Positions 1-11,800 of a stretch of 23,585 nt of DNA are shown piece after piece; the stretch's first letter is position 1, and every line of letters begins with the position of its first letter. The notes under the pieces were generated by a model. It was not told where the DNA came from, made no database searches, and saw only the letters and a list, made by a program, of their open reading frames with translations. Source of the stretch: Theristus sp. LFF4_11. Its lineage: Eukaryota; Nematoda; Chromadorea; Monhysterida; Xyalidae. A program made the translations under genes and the position numbers. Where the stretch lies: assembly GCA_030248135.1 (NCBI GenBank), contig JASANC010001702.1, forward strand, positions 1 to 23,585. The letters run 5' to 3'.

Positions 1-826
1 TATTGATATGGGATGACCACAGCAAAACGCCAAGAGTCTCTTACGCAACACACTATTGAAGTGTAAACACACAAAGGCTCCGGCAGGAACATACGGCAAA
101 CAGCAACGCAAACATACAGCACCTTTAAGAAAAAAGGCGCTGACCATAAATGGACAGACGGTTCTAGAGGGGCATTGAAGACAAGTACTGTAGTGTGTAT
201 ACTTACGTACCTGATATGTATCAGCTGCATATTAATACTATCAATAATGTCATATCATTGTTACGAAGAAAAAACCAGGATCCGATATATTATTGACCTT
301 ATGAAAACGTGACACTATAAAAACCAGATATCGATAATCGAATATATGGAGAAACAGATATGAGAAAAAAGAAAACAAACAATCTGGAGTAGAAAGGGTA
401 GTGAACTTCTTTTGATGTTGCTATTAATGCCCGCTCTTTGGATCAAGAAAGGCCAACGCAAACACGAGATATGTAATATCGGGGAAAAATAGAGAACACG
501 CAACAAGAAAAAAAGTTGAAGCGAAACACGGAGATAGATCAGTATAGCGTGCCGCCGATGGGTGAAGCAAGAAATGCCCGGTGGGTTCGTTACAATTCCA
601 AATGAAGTCAAAGCCGGCATATGCGTTCGTTTTTGTTGTCAGTTCTCAGCACCGACGCAAAATCACAGCGTGCGGTGTGTTTACGTGTCCATATAGAGAC
701 GAGAGAGACGCGAGAACGGCGGACTGAGTTTTCACGGAATGTCTGTGTGGCTGGTTTCAGTGCGGAGCGCAAGACACAGCGGCGACACTAGCGCCATCTT
801 GCGGCTGCGTGGTGAAACTGTGCATG

Positions 827-847
827 CGTGTGCGTGTGTGTGTGTAC
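827..847. repeat. TG-rich microsatellite
   Basis: A short run of alternating TG/CG dinucleotides. It has no visible link to any gene. Confidence 0.6.
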
Positions 848-879
848 GCAGGCGTGTTATTCGTCATGTGCGGTAAAAC

Positions 880-1402
880 CGAATAAATAAGGCAGTCCTT
901 GTATTCTTCATCAAGGCGGGATTGGTCGCAGACTTGGAGTTGTCTTTCAAGAATGCCAAGTTAATTCACAATCGGCTGTGTTCAAGAGATAAATAATGAA
1001 CAGAATAGCACGAAGAATCCATTGGTTAAAAAACACGTCAAATTCCACACACAATTGGGTTTTTGAATGCCTTTTTTTCAATCAAATTTCGCGCGCCCCT
1101 TTGCACCCTAAAAAACCTTAAAATTCCGTACGGTAAGGCCGATTAAACGCCAGCTTTTTTCAAGGTGCCAGGAGCGCGCGAAATTTGAACGAATGAATGA
1201 ATAATGGCGTTCAGAAACCCAGTTTCAGTGTCAAACTTAACGTGTTTTTCTTAAAATTAATTGATTATTCGTGTTTTTTGTTTATTGTTTGCCAATTGCA
1301 CACAAGTTTGGCAAATATCTCGTCATTTTTTGAGAAAGACAACTCCTAGTCTGGGACTCATCTTGCCTTGCTTGAGAAGAAAAAGACTGCCTTATTTATT
1401 CG
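880..1402. mobile_element. MITE-like inverted-repeat element, full copy
   Basis: The left edge begins CGAATAAATAAGGCAGTCCTTG and the right edge reads as its reverse complement (...GACTGCCTTATTTATTCG). The diverged arms run about 880-1110 and 1161-1402, with a spacer of about 50 bp. The inner arm ends pair AAATTTCGCGCGC with GCGCGCGAAATTT. There is no coding capacity, so this is a non-autonomous foldback element. A second, one-armed copy lies at 19721-19981. I see no convincing target-site duplication, so the superfamily is not assigned. Confidence 0.8.
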
Positions 1403-2251
1403 TTCAAAAGAACCCGTTTCCTAATTGATAGTCTTTTGTTGAACATTTTGCACTTGCCTGGGACAGTTTTATCGTGGTAAGCTGAGAAACATTTCGAGTT
1501 TATTTGTGTTTAATCCAACTTCTAAGCGTACACACCATGCATTCCTAAATTTATCGCAAACCACAACAGTTGAATTGGGAAGTTGCCATTTTGGGAGCTC
1601 AAAAGTTTGTGCTCGTTTCGTTGGGATTTCCAAACTTGAATTACGTAAATGTTAATATAATTCATGCAATTTAAGCAGAATTTTGTATTTTTTTCTGCCA
1701 CACACAATTGAATAACTTTGAAATATGTCCATTCGATTTAATTGTTTTCCAGAATTTTTTGAAAGATGCTACACTAGCTAAATTTGTAAATCTGCATCGT
1801 CCTCTCCCACGAAAACAATCAGTTCATGTTTGAACTGTTTAAAATGCTTGAACAGTTTTTTTTGTCCTGTCTGCTTGACGAAAGTATTTTTTCAACATAC
1901 AATTCATGTTTTCCCGCCGCCCCGGCCATCTACGACCTGTTGTGGCTTGTCACTAAGCTGCAATGAAAACTGAATTTAGTTTGCGCTTAACGACACGCGC
2001 TGATGAGTAGTGTGCCCACAGGTGGTGGTGGTGTTTGTTTTGATTACTACCTCGGTAACGATCTAAAACCAATAACCGCAAAAAATCGCATTCACTCCTA
2101 ATGAATGACGGAACTATAGCTGGATGATCTGTTTCTAAATTTGACATTTTTTTGCTTGACATTTGTTTAAAGCACCACTGGACATTACAGGTGTAGATGG
2201 CTGACGTTATTCGCTAATAATCTCTTGTGGTACAAAGGTGATTTAGACGCG

Positions 2252-2801
2252 ATGTGAGTTACAGTTGCTCTATTTTGATCGCTTTCAAAACGAACGTACA
2301 AAGGAATTTTCTGTAATCCACACAGGGCAAGAACAAAACAAACGGCGCGCAAGTCAAAAGCTCCCGCGAAGAAGATGATCCAACAGAAGAGCAGCAAAGG
2401 GAGTCCAATTGAGTCGGAAGTCGAAACAGACGAAGATGAACAGCAGCAGAGCAGCAGGGTTCGAAGCGGGACGAACGTTGCAATTCTGCAACAGCGGAAA
2501 CCGGAGCTGATCGCGAAGCAGCGTTGGTTTCAATTTTTCATTTTATGCAACCAATCAGCATAATCAGCCTAAAACATTTAACCAATCAGTAACAATCCTT
2601 TTATTTTCAGGCGAATCATTGGACGCGTCGCTCGACGAGCGCCGTCAGCGTTACACCGTTGAATCCGTGGTTCATGTCGACGATTTGGAGAACTGGGCCG
2701 AGGCCGGACACCGGCTTACGGACGGGCGACCTGGTGTGGTGACTAATGCAGCGCCACCGAAAATGCAGAAAGCAAAAAAGAAAACGAAAACAGCGTCACC
2801 A
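2252..2801 (+). CDS. Exons 1-3: histone H3-like N-terminal tail and acidic/basic leader
   Basis: Exons: 2252-2253 (AT of the start codon), 2326-2522, 2611-2801. Splicing the 72-nt intron (donor GTGAGT at 2254, acceptor CACACAG ending 2325) creates ATG and reads MARTKQTARKSKAPAKK. The first ten residues after Met equal the histone H3 tail A1-S10, including R2, T3, K4, R8, K9 and S10. The following KAP resembles H3 K14-P16 with T11-G13 missing. Next come an acidic Glu/Asp/Gln stretch and a Lys-rich segment (about residues 110-130). Exon 2 ends at an unusual GTTGGT donor, which the reading phase requires. A start chosen at the unspliced ATG at 2375 would miss the tail. The exon 1 to exon 2 splice is inferred, but the consensus is excellent. 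Confidence 0.75.
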
Positions 2802-5800
2802 GTAAGATTAATTGATCATGATGAAAGCGCGAATCTCCTTTCACGGTAAACGAATTTCATTCAGGAACCTGACGTCCAGATTACTGAGGAAGTTGACGAA
2901 GAGTTGAATCGTCAAATCGTCGTGACCAAATCGGACGTCGTTAAACTGGAAGCAGACTGCGTGGTAACCACGATGTCCACGAAAGCTGATCCGCTCAACA
3001 GTAAATGTGAGTTTATGAAAACACATAAAGTAATTGAATCGTACTCATTGGTAATGGTGATGCGCTCATTTTTCAGTGACACGTGCGATTGGCGCCGCAG
3101 CTGGGCCAAACTTTGTCGAAGAACTAAAAGCAGTCTACGAGCACAGCGGTGGGGAGCAGAATATCTTGAACGCACCTTCTGGATACACGGTCGTCACTTG
3201 TGGTAAGAGAAAACAGCTTGTCGTTTTTATAATAACAATAAACGCCTTTTGCAATTTTTTACACTGATAATATATAATGAATTTGTAAATCCATTTTTGT
3301 TGCAGGTTACAATCTGCCGTCGTATTGTGAGTTTCTTTCTGGTGGCGTGTTCCAGAGAGCTCGTTGTTAAGTATATTATGTAAGTAGATAATAATTAAAG
3401 TTGTTTTCCAAAGATGTCGTCCACGTTCGAATACACAGCACAGGCGCTGCTGCACAATTGGAGCAGGTGTACCAGGAAGCGTTGAAGCGTGCCACTGAGC
3501 TTAAGTGCAAATCGGTTGTAAGTGCTCAAGTAATTATTTTAGAACTTCTTTGTTTCTTGACCTTTTTGTTTTGTTTTTCAATCAGGTCTTCCCGAGTCTT
3601 GGCACCGGAATGAATGTCATTCAAAGAACCGGTGCGTGTAAGGCAGCGTTGGCGACCATCAGAAAAGAGCTGAACTCGATGAACACGGTTGGCTGAACTG
3701 CTACTCAAACTCGGTCTGGTCGTAATTTGTTGTTATTGGTCTTTGAACGTTTCAGAACATAAAAATCGTGTTCGTCTGTTACGACGATGCGATGTTCAAT
3801 GTCTATCTCGACTATCTGCCAATTTATTTCCCGTTGGGAGCAGGTGAGTAAATGTGTTAAATACAAAATAAATAATGAATGAATGGAACCAGTAAAAATA
3901 CTTTGAAGTGCTATTTTTAGAAATCAAAAAGACATCTTATTCTCTGGAGGAGGCTGTGCGTTGTGAGCCGTATCGTTTATACACGTTTGATAAACTTTTG
4001 CAGGTCAGAAGCAAGTCACGCTTTAAATTAAAACAAATTTCTAAACTCCATATGCCATCACTTTGTTCACTTTCAGGATAGCAATGACATTATTCAAAAC
4101 ATGAGCTCGTTGAACTTGAGTGGAGCACCGGATATTGCGACGGATCTGCTGTTTTACGCTTTCCATAATCGTGTTCAAAAACCTAAAATTTCTGAACTTG
4201 ACTGTACCAGTTGTCAGTACTTAACAGATGTGGGCGTTCATTATGCTACAATGGCATTCAACTTGAGAACGGTATTAGCCGAGTTACTGTTCATTTATCA
4301 TTGTTGCAAAGTTATCAATGTTCTATTGGACAATCGAACTATGCACTGTATGCATTTTCAGTTTATTCTGAACTGCTGTCCGTTGGTTACAGAAGAATCA
4401 ATCAACGAAGCGGTAAAAGACAAACGACTTGACCATTTGAAACGTCTTTCAGCTAAACACACCGGTATTGCTTTACTGTCTGAAAATGTCATGAAAGCAT
4501 TCAAGAAAATAGACGCTTTGGAAAATCTGTTCGGTAGTGCTGCTGAGGTGCTTGTTGATTCTGAAAGTGCGTTTGAGTTACGGTGGTATTCTGAGCTAAC
4601 TTATTTGATGTTGCCACATGCGAAATTCAAGTACAATGTGGTAATTTTTTTAGATTGGCAACATTCCACAGCATTCAAGATAATAATTGTGCTCGAAGAC
4701 AATACCAACAACTCAAAAACTGGTGATAATGGCAGTACACCTTGGAACGGGGTTCTCCGTTATTCGACCGTGAACGAAAGCAAACACAACTGGCACATTT
4801 ACAAATGCCACGTGGTAGGTTGTTAAATGTAAGTTTAATGACTCCTTGCAACTCACTGCAACTGAAACAACCTTTTCAGTCGGCTCTACACTTGGTATCG
4901 GATCAAAGATGCATAATTTGTCTTCCTAAGACTGTGTCGGACATCGAAACCGTGAACGCAGTTCTTTCGATGGAGCAGTCAGGGATAATAGTGATAGAAA
5001 ATCAAAGGTTTTGCTGCTGATAGCTTATATTTTTTTAAAACAACAGCATTATTCAGTCTTTTAAACACCGCTTTCTGTTGCAGCTTGTTTTCAACTGCAA
5101 AACTAGAAAAAGAAAAACAAACAACCACTCAAATGGAATCGCTAAAATCGCTGTTGACAAATGTGAAACTTGGCTGGGCTGACGTTCGAGCAACGAACAA
5201 CAAATTAATTAATCACTACCACCTGGAGAAATGCCAACTTGTTCACGTAAAAGAACAGGTGCAATTTCTAAATACCGTTTTGACCGTATTGTGTCTTGTG
5301 TTCTTCAACAAAACAAGGCTCTCAAAAAGTTTTACATTTATTTGTAGTATTCCGACAATTCAACCAGCTCGTGGCACAAAGCAGTCATAAAGGCATCCGC
5401 AGCTGGCTTACTGACATTTCCTGTTGATCTCTTAGAATTATTCCGCAACTGGTTGCAACCATTTCGCAAACAGATCATTGTTCACATACCAATAAAACAC
5501 ATAGCCGCTGCGAAATGGCTTTCTGAAATGGTAACACTAAGAAAGCTTGGCTTGTTCACTAACAACTATTTCTTTTGGGCTTGGGTTGGCTTGTTGCCAC
5601 GCATATATGCGTAAAAACGATGTTATACGTCAGTTTTTGCTTTGTGGGCTGCGGACTGACACAGCGAGGGCTGGACACTGTTTTTGCGGTTTCGCCCGGT
5701 AAGCGAAGACCGCGGCGACCCCGGGCTCGTCAGTCCGACAAGTCGCCAAACCGCACAGTCTTAAAAATGCACGTGCGCCAAGGGGTGGTAATGGCAGCAC

Positions 5801-8800
5801 GAAACATCAGCCAGCCCACATCAAGAAACGGCGCACGTGCATTTTTGAGACTGTGCGGTCTGGCGACTTGTCGAACTGACGAGCCCGGGGTCGCCGCGGT
5901 CTTCGCTTACCGGGCGAAACCGCAAAAACAGTGTGCAGCCCTTGCGGTGTCAGTCCGCAGCCCACAAAGCAAAAACTGACGTATCTCTTTTGGGGTTTCA
6001 AATTCCATATTTATGCCTTGATATTTCACACAGATAATGTTTTTAATTGTTACAGGGTGAAATTCAGTTGATAACGGGCACTAGATGGGCGATCTGTGAT
6101 ATGGGCTTGTTTCTTGGAGCGCTGCAAAAAATGTCGGCTGATGAGAAGCAAAAGCGCTCGCTTTTGCCATGGATGAGCAACAGAACACTGGGCCAGTTCT
6201 ATCATCATCAGCTTTTTCAAACGCTTTACGACGCAACTCAAGAAACGATAACGCCAACAACGGTAACGATTTGTTAACGTTGGTCAAATGTGAAAACCTT
6301 CATTATTTGTCTGAAAGAAAAAACTTGGTAACAACGTTGCAGTTGTCCAACTTCATTCGTCATATTGATAAATATGGACTGTACCTGCCACTAATGAGAG
6401 CCTGGCAGAATGATATTTCCCCACAACAAGTCAATCTGTTAATGGCACATCTACCGTCTATACCAACAAATACCATTGTAAGTGAGAGGCTTTAGTTTTT
6501 TCATTGCTCGTGTTTTTTGGTTAATTCATTAATTTAAAGACATGGCTGCGGATTTACAAAAATATTTTTCAGACGCAGCTTTGGCCAGATGAATGGCGTA
6601 ACCACGAACGCGAGATTGCTATGCATTACGACTTGGTGCTTGATGCACACCGTGCACTTTATTTGGTGTGCGTGGCTGTAACGGACGTTACAGACCAAAT
6701 ATGCGTTTGGAGAACAGGCATGATCTCGGTGATCGGCTGTGTGGACGTGCGAGTTTCAATTGTCGATAAATGTAATGTAATGCTTGTTTTTCATTTCATT
6801 GATTAACTAGTTAAACGTTCACAAACACTGACCACCAAGAAACTGAACCAATTAACTTAGTTAGTCACTTACGCAGTTTTACGGGTTTTCCAGCTAAATT
6901 TTGTCATTCCAGCGAAAACTGTCATTCCTTTCAGCGCCGAACACATTGTACTTGGGCGTCCGTTCGATGGCATTTGCAGAAGGCAGTGGACAGAGAGGTG
7001 GAGATGCTGATCCATATCAGGTACACGATAAAAATTTATTATGATGGTGTTTATTAATGTGGCCATGTTTTATTAACAGAAATTGTTGATAAAGTGTACT
7101 GTTTCAAAGGTTTGGGGTGAGCAAGCTTGTGACAATTTGGCCGATAACATCAAAGACTGTTTTAAATTGATTCGACTGATTACTGAAGCTACGCTCATAC
7201 AACAGCAAATTGGCTTCCAAGTACGTCTGGAATTTTTGCAATTTTTAACTGAATTTTGTAAATTATCATTCTCCTCTCTATTTTTACAGGCTAGAATATT
7301 TTGTCCAAACTGTCGAGTCAAAGAGCGTAGACATACTTTCGATGTCAGAAAACTGTTGGCTAATCCAGCTGCTGAATTGAAATGCCCCACATTCAATGTT
7401 ATGGTCATTCCAAGAGAACTCGGTCTTGGTAGGTTATTAAGAGCAGTGTTTCAGGCTAATATTTTATTTTAAAGCATCAATTTGTGTCCGGTCGAAAAAT
7501 TTTAGATTTTTACAGACGGCTATTTCGAAATCGGATGTAAACACGAGAAAACGCAATTAAACGCTACTGTGGATATGCATCTTCTGTGCAGCATGTGCGG
7601 CAAAGAAGCGCGATCGCGACCGGAGACGGTGACCTGTCGCCTCTGTCATGCTTGCATGGAATGCGTTAAACAAGTTCAGGTTAATTTCTAGACTTTTGTA
7701 ATTTTAGCTTTTTAACCTCGTTAGCCATGTTAAGAAAATAATGATAAAGTTTACTTTGCACTTTTTGCTATACGGTTATCAGTTTTTGGCACATCAGCTA
7801 ATGAAAGTAAAACAGCTTTTAATAATTGTTTGACCACACTTTGTCAGCAATGGCATGGAACTGTTGCAAAATACGGTCAAGCTGTTATTGCCGATCCGGT
7901 AGAAAAGGACAGCACTGCAAAACAAGACGGACAGGCTTACATTTGTACATTTTGCAAGCGGCGTTTTCGAAGCAGGCGATCGGTTAAAACTCACGAAAAG
8001 CGTTGGTACGGCAAACAATAATATTAAAAAACTTGATTTTTCTAATTATACTATTTTGTAAATTGTTGCAGGTGCCGCGAAAATCACTTAGCGCAGCATG
8101 CTGGTGAAGTAGACAAAAGTAGTGCACTGATGCAGCAATCATCAGAACAAGTTGTTGGATTCGCGGGTCAATGCTATCGCATGCAATCAGCTCCTTTTAT
8201 AATAAAGTGTCCGATGAAAGCGCCTGGATGCTCAGAGATTGTCGTTCGACCGCTGAACAAACCGCAGAAAATCTATATGCGTTTGAAATCTGGGTAACTA
8301 AATTGCTCACTTGATTAGACTTCTGTTACTGGGTTGTTTACAATACAGGCCTAACCTGACGGACTACACTACGTTAGCGGACATCTTGTCTGTCACGGGC
8401 GAAAAACACTTACGAATAGCAATCGAGTATCACTTTGATGCGGCGCAGTTAATTGTTGCCAATTGTGACAATTGGGCAGTTGATCATCGACTTCGTGTGG
8501 AATCGTTGCGACCGATCGGTGCTGTACATTTGATGTTTGTTGAAATTGGCGCTGCTGCCGAAGTCTTTGCCGTCAACGTTGACGAAGTAAAATTCTTAAT
8601 ATTCTAGGTTGTTGTTTTGCAATTCATTGTTGTTTTACCGTTTTTTCGTTTCAGTACGTTCCCGACATGGTGTCTTTAAAAATTGGTCAGTATTTTGAAG
8701 CACCGGTATCTAATCACAGTTCTCTGGTAACAACGATCAGAGTTCCGCCGGCCTCTGACTGGTGGCAGGTGTGTATCAATGTTAGGCGATTCATCATTGT

Positions 8801-11800
8801 GGTTGTTTTTTATCTAATTTATATAAACTCCAGGTTGGCATGCACCTTGAAGCAGTGGATCGCAAAAATCCTCATATGATTTGTCCAGTAACTGTATTCA
8901 AAGTCGACCGCAAACATAATACGATCTCAATTCATTTTGATGGCTGGAGCAACACGTACGACTACGAGACAGAACCATCCAGTACAGATCTCCATCCAAT
9001 TGGTTACTGTGATCATGCTGGTGTTGACATTTCGCTGCCGAGCAGTCTGAGTAAAAACTTTTCATGGACCAATTATTTGAGTGAAGTAAGTTTTTCCCGT
9101 AGTTTATAGAATCAGGAGTTTTGCATGAAAACTTTTTTACAGAAGTTAAAGCATAAACTTGTTTTCAGTTGTCGACAAAAGAATCGGTACTTTTGGTACC
9201 TTATGAGTTATTTACTGCCGAACAAATCAAGGACACCCCAAAACATGCACTGTACAAAATGTCAGCCAGTAACAAGAACAATTCAAAAAACGAATTGACG
9301 GCAGCCATTGTCGCCGGTTTCGACAAAAGTGGCCGTGTTCTCTACAAAGTAGAAGAAATCGCCAGCGCCAGTGAAGCTACAAAACGTGAACGACGAAGGA
9401 AAAGCCACAACAAGTTGGATACTGTTGAAACAATGGTCCAGCTGGAGTCAATGCAGTCGCTCAGCCGAACCTCTTCCAGTCGTTCATTAAGCAAAAACAA
9501 AGCAACAAAAAAGAAAGATCGTAACAATTCAGCACCAGAGGAACGGCTGAGTAAGAAACTTTTTCGAGCCTGCCACGTTTCTCTGTCTTAAGAATGAACG
9601 ATTTTTTGCTAACTACAATTTTCAGAGAGCAGACATGAAGATACCATTGGTTTTATCAGTGACGTTGCGTTTCATCCAATTGGCTTTTCTGAACACAATA
9701 AGCAACGATTTTTGTTTCCAAAAGACGCTGATAACGAGGTGTTCAAGTGGTCTTCTTACCTGCTGAAAAAACATGGAGACCCTGTGCCTGCTGCATTCTT
9801 CAACGAAGTTCGCTAGTTTAAAACTCATTTCACTGAAAAATTTTTTCTTCAAAAAACAATTAATTTTACAGATTCAAACGCAAGGCACGCCGATAGTAAA
9901 TATTTCGGTTGGCGGACAAGGCGTGCGGATAGCTGATCCAAAAGACGGCTGGCAGGTAAGAACGGAATTTTTATTGTGCTGTCGAGACATAAAAAACTTG
10001 CTACATTTTCAGATTGGAATGCGTCTCGAAGCGCTTGACCGTCTAAACCCAACTCTAACGTGCGTCGCAACTGTCATTGCAGTCAACCGAACCGACGGCA
10101 AAGTAACGATTCATTTTGACGGGTGGACCTCGAGATATGACTACGAGTCGGAAACCTCAAACGCTGATCTGCATCCTATTGGCTACTGCAATCACGTTGG
10201 CATTGCTCTGCAAGCTCCGAAATCGTACACAAAACGTTTCACTTGGTTGAACTATCTGCGCGAAATCGATGCGTCACCGGTGCCGTTCGAGTTGTTCAAT
10301 CGACGGCAAACTCAAAACTGCCCGAAACACCCGGTCTACCAAGGAGTGCAGGATGAAGCAGTTGATGATGAGGACGAATACTGGAAGATCGATGAAAGCG
10401 CTGGCAGTAACAGCGACAAAACCGAGCAATCGTTAAAAGATCAAATCTCGTTGTGTTTGCGAGCTCGCAGTTGGTTTACGAACTGGATCGACAGCAGCGG
10501 TGATGCGCTACGAAAGACACTGCTGTTGACATTGTTGCCGTCGTCGTTGCCCAAAAATATCCAATCTCAAATCGGAAGCCGCCATCAAGCTCAGAACTGG
10601 GCGACAAGTTTAGTGCAACTGAATCTGCTGTGCAATGCGTCTGACCTGTTAAAACTACCGATCGCTAAGCGTCGTTTGTTGGAATTTTCGACACAATCAA
10701 CCGAACTGACTACGGTGTCTGCCGCTAATCGGCAGGCATATGCGCCACCAAAGGAATTCGCCACTACATTGTCTACGTTTCTTGTGCCGATTCACTTCAG
10801 GTGATTTTGTTATTCGTTGTCCAATTAATACATTTTTTATTCATTTTTTTTCACAACCAGTGTCATTAAAAAACTGTTGAATATTTGAGTTAACTGAGCG
10901 CGTTGAGTTGAAATAAATTGAGAATTGAGAATTTCAGCGAGCATAGTCGGCTGCTCACAGACAGTCGGACAGCTGCGCTGCACACAACTGTCCTGCAACC
11001 GCATATTTTGGACACAAACCGAATAAACGAACCGGAAAGCAAAGATGTATCATCAAAATCGGTGACGTTCAAGGATAACAAAAGAACCGCATCATCACCA
11101 GACGTCGGCATTCAATCCACTTTGCATCGACTGCGAGCCGCGATTCTGCAGGGTCATCGAAGTTTGCTGAGGAGTCGGTTAGCTAATCCGACGGAGCCCA
11201 TCGTCGCCGCGTTGAATCTATCATTCAGTGACGTCCATTTGGTTAGTTCAAAAAAGGATTTCAAACTCATTCAAGAAATTTCATTTAGTAAGCAGTATTG
11301 TATTTTTAGTCTCTTGAATACCTGTATCGATATGTTGCGATCGTCGGTCATACTCTTGCCGTATTAACGATAGAACACAACTTTTGTTCGAATTGTCGAA
11401 GCGCCGAGTGTCGTGGCAATTGCGTCATGGCAGATGACGATAAGGAAGAGGAGGAGAAGAAATCCAAGAATGTAATTGATAAACTGAAAGCGAAGGCTGC
11501 ACATGACTCCGATTTTTATCTGTCTGAAGTGAGCAGAATTTTGCATTGCTGTTTGAAAAGAATGTCTTCCCGGTTACAATGGTCTGTAATCTAAAATAGG
11601 TTTTGTTTAGGCCGAAGAAACATCGATTTTGACGTGGTTCAATGCTGATCATGAGAATGTTTCAAACGTCTGCATCCGATGCAAATCATGGACGAGTTTT
11701 GTGAACAGCGGTAAGCCCACGTCTGCACACTTAAAACTGTTTTCAAGCTAGATTTTACAAACATTTTGGCAAACACTCCATCCTCTTGAGCTACCAGTGG

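Larger units (their letters stand above)
1..2251. other. Upstream non-coding region
   Basis: No coding region can be supported here. The open frames are short, lie on mixed strands and have low-complexity compositions. The region holds a TG-rich microsatellite near 827-847, an inverted-repeat element at 880-1402, and AT-rich DNA up to the first exon of the large gene. No promoter could be recognised with confidence. A good splice-acceptor-like sequence ending at 2190 lies about 60 nt upstream of the split start codon. It could be the end of an upstream leader intron or a spliced-leader acceptor, but the sequence alone cannot separate these. Confidence 0.6.

Noticed and set aside
310..320. TATAAA-like sequence as promoter
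   Set aside because: Nearly 2 kb upstream of the first coding exon with no linked start site. AT-rich DNA gives many such matches.
315..620. 101-codon minus-strand frame in the upstream region
   Set aside because: Hydrophobic, low-complexity translation of AT-rich DNA with no motif or splice context.
2375..2563. ATG at 2375 as the start codon
   Set aside because: Possible, but the frame is open upstream of it and encodes the H3-identical tail, completed by a perfect donor/acceptor pair that makes an earlier ATG.
5575..6001. Open frames on both strands of 134 and 64 codons
   Set aside because: They lie inside the 354-bp hairpin element and mirror each other. They are by-products of the inverted repeat.
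7784..7809. Extra exon (FLAHQLMK) between exons 23 and 24
   Set aside because: It would leave a 38-nt intron after it, shorter than any other here, and the frame is equally good without it.
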